64,000 bases of DNA from Cheiracanthium punctorium (taxonomy: Eukaryota > Arthropoda > Arachnida > Araneae > Cheiracanthiidae): contig JAWZYV010012359.1 of assembly GCA_038373885.1 (NCBI GenBank), positions 107,735-171,734 of the forward strand, read 5' to 3'. Within the stretch, counting starts at the first letter, position 1; each line of letters begins with the position of its first letter. A program made the translations under genes and the position numbers. Under the pieces are notes generated by a model. The model saw nothing but the letters and a program-made list of their open reading frames with translations, had not been told where the DNA came from and searched no databases. Positions 44,801 through 59,800 of the stretch are shown here, piece by piece.

Positions 44801-47800
44801 AGAATGGGAATTCAATCTATTTTTCAGGATATGGAAGGCAGATTGAGGAGAAAAGTGCCCCCATTTTGTGCTGGGCACGCTTTTGTGGTTTCACGGGTTA
44901 TTCTTTGTCGGCAATTCTCGATTGGTAATTAAAAGCATTTAAATTCTTCGACCCTGCACTGTTTCCCCCTTTTACAAAGCCTTGACCATTAAAAAACTCC
45001 CAGGCAGCGTCCGGCAATAGAATGTGAGTATAAGTGGGCCTTAACTGTTCTTGGAAATACGGTCCTAAGCCATAAGTTACGAAGTAAGCTAATTTGTCTT
45101 TTGCTCTACCGCCACGATTGATGAGCCTCCATTTTTTCCCTCCTTATACAAAAACAACGCCAGATGCTTTCGCGATCCAAAAAATGCGTTGCAGTTGCTT
45201 TCAGTTTCCAGTCTGACAATTAGAGAGAAAGGGTTAAAAAATAAAAAAGGACACGATAAAAAATTGATTCTTTTGGTGAATTTTCTGGACTCATTATCTA
45301 ATTTTCCGGTTTTTTCCAGACTTTCTGGACCCATTTTCCAATTTTCCGGCTTTTTCCAGAATAAAACTGATTACTATCAAATATGTATTATCTTGGCCAA
45401 AACACTTAAAAATAAAAAAGATTTAAAACGTCCAAAGAAATGCTTAGAATAAATAACATATGTATACTACTTATCCTGTATATGTATATATTATTTATTC
45501 TATATTATAGTTTTTATTTTATAACAGTATACAAAGAGCTTGGTATAGTTGCATTAACCCCTTGCCTTGACTTCCGAACTCAGTCCGGGCACTGCAAATG
45601 CACAGCTTCCAGCCTATCTCAACTTAAAACAGGAAGATTAGGGTAAAAAAACAAGAAGATTCCCAGAAAAACAGGAAGATTTTCCCAGTCAAGTTTAAAC
45701 CTTGAGAAAAAAAAAAAAAAAAAAAAAATTTTTTTTTTTTCTTTTCTTTCCCCCAGATTTCCAATGATTCCAGAAGATTTAATTCTCGCACATTTATATA
45801 TTTTTTCATTATTCTGAATTAGGTAACATCTTTCAAAATCATGGACCAGCATGATCGGCAGCATTGACTGGTAAATTGTGCTTTATTAAATAAGCACTTG
45901 GTACTTAACTGATGTGTCACATACAGTCAAAAAGCAATTTTAAATATTACTACCGACTTGCTTTTTTAGTACTTCAGACTTTTTTTCGATGCTTCAACAA
46001 ATGTGTATGGGGATTACAGCTCTTTTGCTCAAAAGCCCCAACCCAGGGACAAGATAAGGAGGACTGTGACAGTTCAGAAAGGCTGTGTTCAAAATGTGAG
46101 AATAATTGAAATCTTCACACTTCTTACTTTAAAAATATTTTTTTTTTTTTAAAGCAGTATGTAAGGGAAAATGGCAGGAAACTAAAAAAGGGAAGATTTA
46201 ATCTTCCTGAAGGAAGACAGAAGAAAAGTTCAAAATCAGGAAGTCTTACTGAAAAACAGGAAGAGTTGGCAGCCATGCAAATGTGACAATTTTGGAATGC
46301 CTGACCAGAGTTAATGAACAAAATTAAAGAGTTTTTTTCTTTTTTGTCACATTTTCTCAAATACATTCCACAGGCAATGGGTTAAAATGAAAATACGGGA
46401 AGTTGGGATACAATGAAACAAAATTTACTTTTTTTTTTTTCTTTCCTGATGGCAAATTTGCATGTATAAAAATAAAATTAATTTACACTTTTAACCTACT
46501 CTTTTTCACATCTAAATGAATTTTTATGAGTTTGTGAATAGCTTTTTCATATTTAAAAAATTACAAAAGGTAAAAGTCTGTCAGAGTTTCACTGTACTTC
46601 AAATACAATGAAACACTTATTAACACTTCACAAAATGAGTCAAAATTCAAATTTCAGCATATATGTTTTATGTACATTTATAATAAACATTAGTGAGACA
46701 TAAATATGAAATTTAAATGGAAAAAAGAAATTTAATTAAACTGTTATAGCTTGAGATGAAAACATAATACTTTTATTAGAGGTTAGCTTATAGTTTTTCA
46801 TCTTATATTAAATTTACTTAAATCAAGTTCAAAAATAAGCATTTCTGCTTTTCTTTCTGTACCACCTGAAGGAACAGGAGGTTGTACTTTTGATACAATT
46901 TGAATTTTTTCAAAAATGTATGTTTCCGAAAAACGCAAATTTGAAAGTTCGACTTAGTCGTCTGCCATACAGAACTTCACCTTCCATTTGATTTAAGTTT
47001 ATTATATTCCAACATAATCATTTGTTTACATGTATGTTCACCTTCCTTGATTAAAACATAATTACTTAGAGCAATAGTGCTTGTGTCATGCATGGTATGT
47101 GAGAATAGCTTATAATCTGTACTGCTTGTATTGCTAGTTGAAAGACAATCTGAATTGTCACCATTTTTAAAGTCTGAAGATAGAGTACGATTTAAAAACA
47201 ATTTCTTGTCAACTTTAAGTGTTCTATGGATATATCTCAATCTAAATATTTAATTATAACATCTTTATTTTAAGTGAATGCGTTCATGTGGGTGACAATG
47301 AAATATGTTTCATTATACCCGAATTGATGCTACAAACTAAATACATTTTTACTAATAACTAATATTTATATTTTTAATCCTGGCTTTTAAAGTATGAATG
47401 CCGCACCATAGTGATCACAATATTTGAAAAATTAAATAATTATACATATGAAAATAAGGAGGCAAAACAAAATTACTTTTAGTAACGAAATTTACTTTCA
47501 ATGGTGACAATCCAATAATTTTCTATATCTCTTGTCATAAAAATGAGATCGTCTCCAAATCACATCAGTAACTGGAACATATATTTATATAATAGGTGTT
47601 TGAATTTCAACTTTATGAGACAAATCCTATTGATTTTAGATAACATGTTTCATTGCACTCCAACTTCCCCTACTACTACGGGAAATTTTGGAAGTGAAGG
47701 TTTTATTCTTCCAGCAAGAATACATGGAAAACTGTTCAAAGGCTGAGACTTGTAGGCGAACTGTAAAGAATTAGCAGATATGTACTATTGTCCCCTCACC

Positions 47801-50800
47801 CCAACAAATATACACATACACGTCTCTAAGATAGCAAGCTCAGAGAACTGCATTCATCATTATATACTAACACAAGATAAAATATTGATACAATACAAAC
47901 AATTAGTAAATCACCTGTGAACAACTAGCTATGACACTTTGACCAAAATGAGCAGATGGCGCCCAAGCAACATCTCTAACCCAATTGGAGTGTGCTTCTA
48001 ATTTTTCTTCTTCAATCCATGTATCATCTTTATCACTAAAAATAATTAAACGTACACATTAAACGGCAAAGAAAACTGTTACAGTTAAATTCATGTTTTA
48101 TCTTAATAGATTATATAAAATTTACTCTAACTTAAGCTCACATTAAATAGCTATGATAAGCCCTTTTTTTTTTTTATATATCAACATTGTTCATGCCCAC
48201 ACATATGTGCATTAGAGATGAGTTCGGGCTCATTTTTTGAAGCCCGAGCCCGAAGACTTTTAATCCGAGCCCGAGCAATATTATTTAAGTCGGAGCCCGA
48301 GCCCGAAATTTCAGATAAGATGAATAAAATTCAATAAAATTCCAAGAAGTAATGCTTTGATAGAATACAATAAATTTTGTTGTTTGTGCAAAATAAAAAA
48401 CAAATATAGTTGCAAATTTTTAAATGCACTTTCTAATTCTTTATACCTATGTTTATGAAATAATCTCCGCTATCATGACTAACTAAGCAATATAAGCCGC
48501 CGTTCTGAAATACTCAAAGAGCTTCACGCACATTCTAGGCGGCCAATATTTTTTTTTAAGTACTTTTATTTTCCTCATGAATCCCTTTTTAAAATCTGTT
48601 TCAAGGTGCATGTTCAATAAAAGAGAAATTTTTCACGAGCCCGAGTGCAATTGTGAATTAGAGCCTGAGCCCGTCTCATCTCTAATGTGCATATTGCTGA
48701 TAGTGCGATTTTGTTTACTTCGCAGGTTGCTTGGCATTGAGCTGATCTGCTCAGTGGAAGTGCAAGATTACCAGTACTCTCTTCTGCAGACATGTAATCA
48801 GTCTTCCTATTGTTGCTTGGAGATTTTAGTGTTTTGAATAAAAGAAGTTTTATTATATAATTCATCAATTTTAATTGCTATTTTTACAGTCTGCTTTTAT
48901 TAGCCAAAACAAGCATCCTAATAATATCCCTGGAGGAAATAACCATGACGAAATAAAAATAATTTCAACCCAAGCTGTTGTTATGTTTTATCCATGCTTT
49001 AATGGACAAACGATGGCACCACATGGTGCTTGAATCAGAACGAATAATTAGGGAAGACTGGAAGGCAATACAAGCAAAGACTGTGGCCCCGAATGGTGAC
49101 TGACAAGCATTTCTGTGGAATTATTTAACTTATAGGGTTTTGAGGAAGTTGATTTTATCATTAAGTATTTTAGATAAATATTACTTTACTAAACAAACAG
49201 TATTTACCCGCATATATATAAGTAGAGAAATTTTAGACAAATAAAAGGCTTCAAAGTGGGGGGGGGGGACTTATACGAGGGTCCTTAATTTCTTTTTTTT
49301 TTTTTTTTTTTTTTTTAATCAAAAATCAAAAATGCACTTTTAAAAGACAATTGTCATACCTGCCAACCTAAGAAAATTAACATCAGTAAAATTATGTCCT
49401 CATTTCAGTACATTTTTACCTCCCATCAGTAAAACTGAGTTCATTTATTTTTTTGGTACTAATAATTTCTGCTCTTGTTAAGCTAAGTTTATTTCTGGTC
49501 AAAATATTTTTTATTTTTATTAAATCATTTTCATTCATAACTGAGCCTGCTCTACTTAGTGTTAGTTTTCTTACCTGGTTTAATTAGGGAGGGGGGGGGG
49601 GTAAAAATTTAATTTAAAATAGGAATCAGTTTTCATCCTTACGGAATTAAAGCTTTAATTGAAAGAGTTCTAAAAGAAAAATATTTACTCACAAGAGCGA
49701 TGGAAAAAGATTGAATTCAAAATCTGAACATGCCCCATTCAATAAAGTGTTTTTTCTTTGTTGGTTTCCTTGAGAGAGGAAGGAGGGGGGGGGGGGGGGT
49801 TAAAAATTATTTTAAATTCAAAATGGGAGTCAATTTTTACTCTTATGGCATTGGATATTTAAATAAAGGAGTGCTGAAGGGAAAATATATATTCTCTAGA
49901 CGGATGGAAGAAGATTGAATTGTATGAAATTGCAAACTTCGAAATTAGCCGAGCAATCCGTAAAATTACTCCTCATCTCCGTACATCAGTAAATTAATGG
50001 CAAAATCCGTATATTTTACGGATAATCCGTATATTTTACGGATAATCCGTAAAAGTTGGCAGGTATGAATTGTTCTCTTCCCGCATTCCATAACACAATG
50101 ACGTCATTTAAGGTTGATTTCCTCACCAGGAAGAATGTAGCGATACAAAGATTGAAAACATGTATCATGTTGTCGTTGTTGTGGAATTACGACCCATCAG
50201 CTACATGTGGGCTCTAGGCCGAAGGGTAGGGTGCCCCTGTGGAGGTCTTTCTAAGGGATGCTAACCCAATACGTGTATCATGATGAGCCAATGACGACGA
50301 AGGAATTTTGTGAATTGTCTGATGAGTCCGATACTGAATCAGATCTTGAATCAGTTTAACTTTGTATATTAGTACTTTACCATATCATACTATCTGTAGT
50401 GTCATATTATTATTATTCATTATTATCGGTTTAGTTTTGTATGCTACTTTTGTACAGTATCTTTATTATTGTATATTTAGTACTTTCTTTATCTTCGATA
50501 TGATTTTGAATAAATGTATTTAAAAAATAGAATTCCTTAATCGGGAAAGTGGTGGGTCGACTTATATGCGGATTTTAAAAAATTCAAATTTCTTAATCAG
50601 GAAAGTGTGTGTGTGTGGGGGGGGGGGGGGTCGACTTATACACGGGTAAATACGGTAATTCATTTTACTGTACAATGCATATGGCATAACAAACAATGTA
50701 AACTGCACTTTGATAAACTTCTGATTACTGGGCAGCCACTTGAATGGGACAAATTGTTTTAGCTCTCACAATATGATCCAAATACACAAAATTCACAGTT

Positions 50801-53800
50801 TCAAAAGATTCCTCTTTTTTTAACTGTCTAATCAAGCATACCTGTATTTCCAAATTTTCACAAGATTATCACATCCACCAGTAACAAATCTCTGGGAAGA
50901 ATTTGCAGCTGACGCATTAGGATTGGTGTAATCAGCATTGCTCGAAAATACTAACTGAGCATTAACAGGTGCCCAACTGACAGCATTACAACCAATCTGA
51001 AAATACAGAAAGGAATTATTACTCAAAGGTTATTCTGTTTAAACCTTAATAACATTGTGATGCAGATCTGCAATGCATCCTTTTAGCCTATAATTGTTAA
51101 GCAAAAATGCTACTTCACATAAATACTCAAAATAAAATAATTGTATTGCCATTATCTAAAAAAGAACTGTATCTGTCTATCTCTGTGTTCCTTATAAAAA
51201 CCTAGACTATGTCTGTGGGAGAAGGTGTGTGTATGCCAAATTTGGTCCATGCCCTAGTGTGTATGCCAAATTTGGTCCATGGCTGGACCAAATTTGGCAT
51301 ACACACTAGGGATCAATGCAGATGGAATTTGGATACCTTTTGCAACCCCTTTAAAAAATTACAATTGATTAAAACAACTCCTTCACAAAACTATACAATC
51401 AATTAAAATAATGGTATGTCCCCAAAAATACAATTAAATAAAAAATCTTTTCTTTGGCATTTTACCATACATTTTAATTTGTTTTGTAGATTATTTTAGA
51501 GCAAAAAGTGAATTTTTAAAAAATTGCAATGAAGTGACAAAAATGGATGTTTAACTCACAAAACTGGATATGAAAATTCACAAAATAAGTCTTAATAAAA
51601 GTGGAACCCTGGAAAAAATTCTTGAATCAACTGCTGCAGACTAAATAAGAAAAGACAGATATTGCTGAAAAATTATTTATTTCATGTTTTTTTTTTCCCC
51701 CATTTCACCGTTTTTTCACACCTTCTCCCACTCTATTTTGATCTTTTTCTCTTTTTTCTCCCCATATCTGAGATAACCTGAGCACTGTCACTCTTAGCAG
51801 TGTCTCATATTTGGAAGTCATATTCATTTAGATGCATTTGATTGTAAAAATAATCTACAGGTATAGACTAAGAGACATTAGCAGACTTCTTTTTTTTTTG
51901 GGGGGGGGGGGGGGGGAACTTAATATCCCAGAGCAGTAGTTGGCTATGCAGCTAGTTCCTTAGCTATGAAACACTCTCACAAGCAGTCAACAAATATAGA
52001 AATAAAACATAAAATATTCAGCTTCAGGAGCAAAATCATTCTGAAAGGTTCTAGCAATCACAAAAAGTTTATTGTTTAAAAGTCCATAATACAGGGTTGC
52101 CAGCCTACAAGGACTGATTGGAGGAGCATTTTACATTTTTGCACAGCAGTTTAATAGTGCTTGTAGAAATTATTAACAACTTGACAACTTTGAGAAACTT
52201 TACGTGTACTTAGTGAAGTGGTGATATTATTAGGTTATTAAGAGGTGATATTATATTTTATTAAAATCTTTTAATTAATCTAAAATTATAAAATTACAAG
52301 ATTAAACTACTAACATGAAAAAAATATCAAACCCCAGTTCAAAATAATGATTTAAATGTTGCACAAGTGAATTGTTTGGCTTTTGTAACTGTTCGATTGT
52401 GAAAGTTTTATGGCATACATTTTCTGCAGCTTTATCAAAGCATTTTTCTATTATTATTGCTTCCAAAAATCCTAAATTTCCTCTGTAATTCGCTACATTC
52501 TGCTTTATACCCACCGAACTCAAAAGCACTTGTTTAGGGATTAGGACAGAAATGAGGAGAAAAACACTTTCTTTGCAAAGACGAGGAGTTTTAGCAATTT
52601 TGCGTAAAAACTCCTTGAAATGCAGAGCAGTTGGCAACCCTGATAATATAGTACGTATAGAAATATTTTAAAACAGTTTTATTAAATAACAACGACCTTA
52701 ATGAATATTTATGAAAAATTGCACTCAAGATATAAATTTTTGTCATTCACAATGTTGTTCAGTATTTAAGCTATCAACAATTATTATTTCTCAGAAGCTG
52801 GATGACAGGGAATTTTCTCTGAGATTGTCTTTAGTCAAATAGTAAGGAGTTTTTAAATAAAGTAAAATAGCATTTTATAGAAAAAACTGTTAATTTTTAA
52901 AAGAAACATTTACACATTCTTAAAAATGCATATGCTGCATTAAAAATTATTTTAAAATTTGCTTGTAACAAGCAAGATATTTTGCAAAATTTAATAAATC
53001 CCAACTTTTTATATAATACAAAGCACTTAAAAGTTACAAAATATTTTACCAGTATCTTAAAAATTTGAAAAAAAAATATCTAAAATTCAAAACACTATTT
53101 CTTTTGGTTATATAGTCTATATGTAATATGGGAGAATAGGGGCTAATGGGACACTTTTTTAATTTAAGCTGTATATCAGTGAAATATGCAAATATTTAAA
53201 AATCAATTATACTAAATTAAAGTGTGTGCGTATGATTACCAAAAAATACTTAATGTGTTTAAAGACCTATTAATAAAAGTTAAAAAAAAAAAAAAAAAAA
53301 AGTCAATTCTGAAATTGTATCACTGTCCCATTAGCCCCAATGTGCAGGGCTAATCAATAAAGAAAAGAAAACTAAATTACATTTGTGAAGCTATCTAATT
53401 ACAAAATATTAATGCCAATGCTCTTTCATATTTTTTTATTTCTGAAGTAATATTTAAGGTCCCATATAGAGGGAAAAAAAAAAACACAAAATAGTAGATG
53501 ATCACATTTGTCTGTCAATTTTTATAGATAGTGCCAATTGCGACACTATTTCAGCAATATTAGTCTAGTGCTCTTCTTCTGTTTCTGGATATAGCGGAAG
53601 ATTCCCATTTTTACATAGTAGCCACTGGCTCCTAAAACAATTTCATCTAGGAGCCAGAACTTACCGCAATCTTTAGCACATTGGCTATAAGTATGCACAT
53701 AGTTGATATCTATTTTATTTGCTTGTACTGAATGAGCAGGCCCATCACAATTTTATTTTATACTCTTTAGGTTCAGCTTTAGAGCATATAGACTGTATAT

Positions 53801-56800
53801 ATAGAGATAGCGAGACGAAGTGAGTGGTAATAATAGGTAACAGAAATAATTAAATCCATTTTAAAAAGAAAATCTATTTTTAAGTGACTAATGCAAGGTG
53901 CAAGTTGATGATAACTAAGAAATATAAATAGTTTGGAATTTTAAGCTTATGGCATCATTCATATAGCAATAGCATATATATTTATCTCCAAACACTAAAA
54001 CTGAAAACAGACAAAATATTATTCATAGCATTTATTAACTAAATTGCAGAAGAATGTGTCATTTTTTCCCCATCAAATTTGGTCGTCTTGGTAAGATGGT
54101 GCCATTCCATCACAATTTCATACAGTTTCTGGTTCAAAAGTTTGTAATGTAAGACCTGAACACTATATAAAGCCTATTTCCAATAGTTTTTTGTTCTATT
54201 GATACGGATTTCTCTCCTAAAGTATTCTTTAATGCAGAAAAGACACATTCTTTAAGAGCATTTGATGGAGAAACTGTTAACAAAATGGTCACAACATCCC
54301 TAAGAACATTGAAGCGGGTTAAGTTTGGAGATAACAAACTTCATAAGCAATTCGGTTTAAGTCTGAGATCTTGACTGTTTCTTAAGGATATGTTTAGCAA
54401 GTGTCCACTCCTCAAATGCACATGCGGGTTCTAAACCAAATATGGCAATAATAATAATAAAATACATCTTAAAGGGGGAACGGAAATTTCCTGAAAATTA
54501 TTTCAGCATGGTGCCTGGGCGTGAATAAATTGGTGGCCAAACAAAAGAATTTAGTCGCTAGCTGGCGACTGGCGACCGGGAATCTTCAGCTCTATTTCTA
54601 AATATATGAATTTAAAACAGTCAGTTTTTTTCCTTAGGTAGTTCACAAACATTTCATCATTGCTAATCTCACTAATAATACCAATGAAATGGAACACTTT
54701 TCGCTTTCCTGCAAATTTAACTAAAACAAAGTCACTTATATTTAATTTTTTTGAACTTCTCTTGGATATTGCACCATTACACTCAGTTGATGAGTTCTGT
54801 AAAGACACGCTACTGTCTACAAAACTGTCTGAAATTTTACACAGTTTATACTGTTAGGCTAATTTTTATTTGGCCTAAATTAATTAAATTATAGGCCTAA
54901 TTAATGTTCAACAACTTTTATCTGTGATTTACATCTAAAACACAATTTTTTAAAAATAAAATAGTAACTAGATTATTGTCTGTTTAGCAGTGCCATTACC
55001 ACCCCCCCCATATCAACAATACCATTGGAACCCACAAAGTAAGAATTTTAAAATTTGGAGAATAGAAAGCCGCATGTTCTATCACACAATGTGTGATTGA
55101 TATTATCACAAACTGTATGATATCTGATATCTTGAAGAATCTTTCCATTAATTAAAAGTTATTTTAAATGCAATTAAATATAAAAATTCAAATTTACTTT
55201 GATGTGTAGAAACAACAATGATTTTTCAGGCTTAGTACTTAACTGCAATAGTTGACCTGTTGTTGTTCAAAGACGTTGTATTACTGTATCCATTCTGTGC
55301 AGGCGCACACACAGGATTTTTGGCTGGGGGAGGGGGGGGGTCCAACTTTTACAGTTTGGGGGGGGGGGGGGTCTAACTTTTAGGGATGTTCCAGATTGAA
55401 AAAAATCAGTGATGAAAGAACTCGTTTTCATTAGATGGAATTCATCAAAACTCATCCCATCCAGTTCCCTAAGAATACACTACACAATACAATAGGAAGC
55501 AAAATAATAGTTGTACAGTTTTGAGAACAAGATGGTGTTTTATGTTCGCTTTTAGTTCGTTTTTGAAAAGTTGAGGAAAACGAGAAAAAAATTTCTTTTT
55601 TTATTTATTAGAACTGAAACTATTGCTACCTTGTTTTGGAATCATTTTATTTACTAGAGATATACGGTAATAATCAATCGAAAAAAAATCAAAGCTGATA
55701 GGGGGGGGTCCAGACCCCTGGACCCCCCCTTGTGTGCGCCACTGATTCTGTGGCATACAAACTGTTTTCTCCCATAAGCCCCCAGTATACCTTATTTATT
55801 TAAACTAAAGATATATGCATGATAAATTTTACATATGAAAAATATCAAGGTAAGTGTGCAAGTCACAAACACCTCGATAGTAAAAATAACATACTATACT
55901 TACAGTATGTGCATTATGAATTTTTTTCGTCTCCCATCGACCGTCACCAGTGCTACTTAAAACAGAGACTGACCCATCAGAACTCCCACATGCAAGAATG
56001 AGACCAAATTCATGAGGAGCCCAGCACAAGGAGTTCACTGAAAAAATAATAAATAAATAAAAAGGCAACATAATCAATACATTGATACAGGGGGGGGGGG
56101 GGGAAAGAGATAATTTAATAAAGTGAGCAATTTAAAAATTAATGGTAAATATTAAAACTATCAAATGTAAATTATAAAAGTGACTTTTGCTAAGCTAAAG
56201 ATTTGTTTTTGGCACTTAATTGGGTGATATTTCACCAAAAGCCACTATGGTTGCATAATTGCATGGCACATAAACTCTTGCAATATATCTTGGATGGCCA
56301 TAGTTTGCATGATTTTAGTCATAGTGATTGACCACAGCCTTTTATTGAATTGAAATTGATAGACCTTAACGCATTTTAAGTCTTTTGGTTGACCCTGTAA
56401 TAAATTTTCTAGTTGATTGCATCAAAAAAGAGTTGCACAATTGTATGTTACAATACAATCTAAAATCAAAGTCTCAACATTCTACGGTAAACAGTTTGAG
56501 AGTTATACGATGTAGGTAATTATTTTTGGTGCCAAATTTGGCGACATTTCAAAGAAACTCCCCAAGGTCGATGACAATATTTAACAATTCTTTTAAGGGT
56601 TAGCCGCCTAAAATTAATGTTGCACATGCTAAAAAATCAAAGTTTGGAATTTTGTTGCATGTAATTCTGTTAATGCATTAGAACCACTTAAAAATTCCTC
56701 TGACCAACTCAACCCCCCCCCTGTGGATAACCCTTGTAAAGCCTTGTCTTAACGCAATACAACATGCTAAGTTGAATAATTAAAATGTAAATAACAAATT

Positions 56801-59800
56801 TTCAAAATTCCCATTGAAATGGTCTGTCATAGCTTAATATTATCGCATTATGTTATTTTTTATTTCTCGCCAAATAATGAGAATATCGGCAAGCTGGGTT
56901 CATTTTTCGAAACATTTTCTTTGCACCATATTTGGTGATTTATCACAAAAGTTGCCAATATTAGCGACTTTTGGCAGAACTTTTAAGGGAGGCACCCGAT
57001 CCTCGTTAGATCTGTAACTAATTATATAGTAGGATAATATTGTGCTTTAAATTGATGACTGTCTCTAAACTGCCCTTGACTGTAATGTATCGGTATTATT
57101 TTCAGTACTCCTGTAGAAGAAATGATAGACACTCTTTTCGATGGTGAGCTTTTCCTTGTAATCCTTAAAAACATATATCAATTTTGATTGGTTTCAAATA
57201 GCCGAATATTTCTTTAATGAATTCCTGCCCATAGAGTGTAATGTATTTAGAATTTTTTGGGCAGTCCTGTAGATAAACTATCCAGTCAATTGAGACCAAA
57301 AAGGGAGGTGCACAACTAGGTGTTACAACAATCCTAAGTATAAAGTTTCAACATTCTACAACTAATAGTTTCTGAGATATGCGAGTTACATACGTACAGA
57401 CAACATGAAAAAACTGGTCTAAACAGACTCGCAGTCGGTCAGAATGGGTTGCATACACATTTATATGAACGTGCATACTAGCTTACGATGAGATGCATCG
57501 AAAAAATTCTTAAAAGTATATTTAGAGGTAGTTAAAATCTGTTTTTTCATCCAAATCTGGCTCCCAAAATTTTTTGGATCACATTACTTCCTTATACTCT
57601 GTGCAAGGAAGTAAAAATATCAAACAAGAAATTCTGCTTAACCATGCATATTGGGTTTCTATATACTAAAAACATGGGAACACCCCATTCAACAGAATGT
57701 GAAAGAGAAGTAAAACAACAACTCTCTCTCTCTCACACACACATACACAGAAAAATAAATAAATAAATGGCACGGCAAATTAAAGTACAAATCAGAAAAA
57801 GTATTAAAGAAGAACTTATGAGCTAACAGAGTGTGGTAGATGTTCTAAAGAAATGAGTATGTTAACTAAGCAGTGTAAAAAAAAATTGCAAAATATTAAA
57901 ACTGTAATAGAAAATATACAAAATATAACACAGGTGTACAGTTAGATATCACAATAAAAAATTTTTACTTGGAAAAGTCACAAAAGTGACAAGCAGCAAA
58001 GTATGTATTAACTAGAAAGAGAAGTTCAAAACTGGCCAAAAAAGTATAAAATACATACAATTAATATTTTTTGTATTCTTAAGGGGCTAGTTTATTTAAA
58101 TGGAGTAAATTCATGAAAGTAATAAATAATACATGTGAATTTCTAAAAAAAAAAAAAAAAAGGCTAAACAAATGGCTGAAAATCGAATGTTGTCTATTTT
58201 TCACCAAGAATTCCCTTAGTGACTAAACAGTCTAGTGCCCAAGGAAAAAAAAATATATATATTTAAATGCTAACAAATAAGCAATTAAAGGTATACCAGA
58301 TGAATCATGTTTATTATATTCATAAATATTTTCCCAGTTGCCATCAGTCTCTTTCCAAATGATAACTTTTCTGTCATATGAACACGAAGCTAAAATCACT
58401 CCAAACATAGGATGAGCCCAGGCAACTTGCCATACAGGTCCTTCATGCCTAAAAACAAACAATAAATTTTTATGTATTATAAAAACTATACATTCTGCAG
58501 ACAGGAATTATTGTAAATTCAAACAATAAATATAATAAAATATTAATACACAATTCAATGAAGAGCAATTATTCAATAAAAATGCAGTTTATTATATTAA
58601 ATGTACATTAAAATTAATATATAATATGTCGACTTTACGGCCCCTTGACAAAAATACAATTGATCAAAACAACCCTTCATTAGCATTTTAACCAATATTT
58701 AAATTTGTTTAGTAAATAATTCTAAGAAAAAAGGGACTTTCACAAAAACTAGTATGAAAATTCACAAAATGATACATACCCCTTAAGTGTAGCAACAAGC
58801 TTCTGTGCACCATTTCTAACATCAAATATCTTTACTGTTTTATCAGATGAACAGGTAGCCAATCTAATTCCATAATAGTCCATCTGAGCATCATGCTAAA
58901 ACAACAAGTTTACTTCAGTTATTTGTTTGAAAACAATTTACAGAGAATCACAACAATATAAAATTTTCAAATTCATTAGAAGGGGCTGCTTATGAAGACG
59001 ATTTGCTATTTGTTAGCAGGTGATTTTAAATACTGTTGAAGGATTTACTTTCTCGAAGTCATGTAGTAAAGGTAGAGTGAGCGTTGTACATCAATGAATT
59101 AGGGGTATATCACTTTGCGAAAACTATTATAAGAGATAAATTGTAGGAGAACAAAACCTTTATTTAACTTTTTAGAAATGATGCATAAACATGGGATGGT
59201 GGTGGATGGGAGACCATTAGATATGATGGTCACAAAGGGTCTGATTTATCTCAAGTGAAAGTCAATCGAACAATGATCTGGAGGTTGGCAAAAAGTAAAG
59301 TAGAGATGCGCCAAATATCATATTTTGCCGAATAACAAATAACAAATATTCGGTTAAAATTCTAACTGAATATTCGGCTGAATACCAGATATTTTGTTAA
59401 AATTCATTAAAAAATTGTTAAACTTTGATCGCAATGATTCATTTAATTAGTTTGTTTTCAAACAATATTGAATATTTCATAAGATGTAAAACTTCAGAAA
59501 TTCAAATGCTGAAAAATTTAATATGCAAGTGTTTCCTTTATATACTAACTTTTTAAATATTAGTGAAATTGAGATAATTTTTTTTAACCTGCATATTTTA
59601 TAACAAAAATTAGCAGTTAACAGACTTTACATATTTATGAACACTTAATGTTATGAGTAACCCCCCCCCCTCGGTTACTGTTTCATATTTAAGTGAGTTA
59701 TTAATAGTAAGATTAATTAATGTAATGTGTCTAAGATTTAACAAAATTTAAATTTAACATCTGAGTATTTTCTCTTACTTTAGAACCGATTTCATTGTGA

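Noticed and set aside
48577..48868. Open frames on both strands around the hAT-like MITE
   Set aside because: They cross the MITE border and have no similarity; chance frames.
50195..50265. GC-higher patch as a tRNA-derived SINE
   Set aside because: No convincing A and B boxes and no tail; left unassigned.
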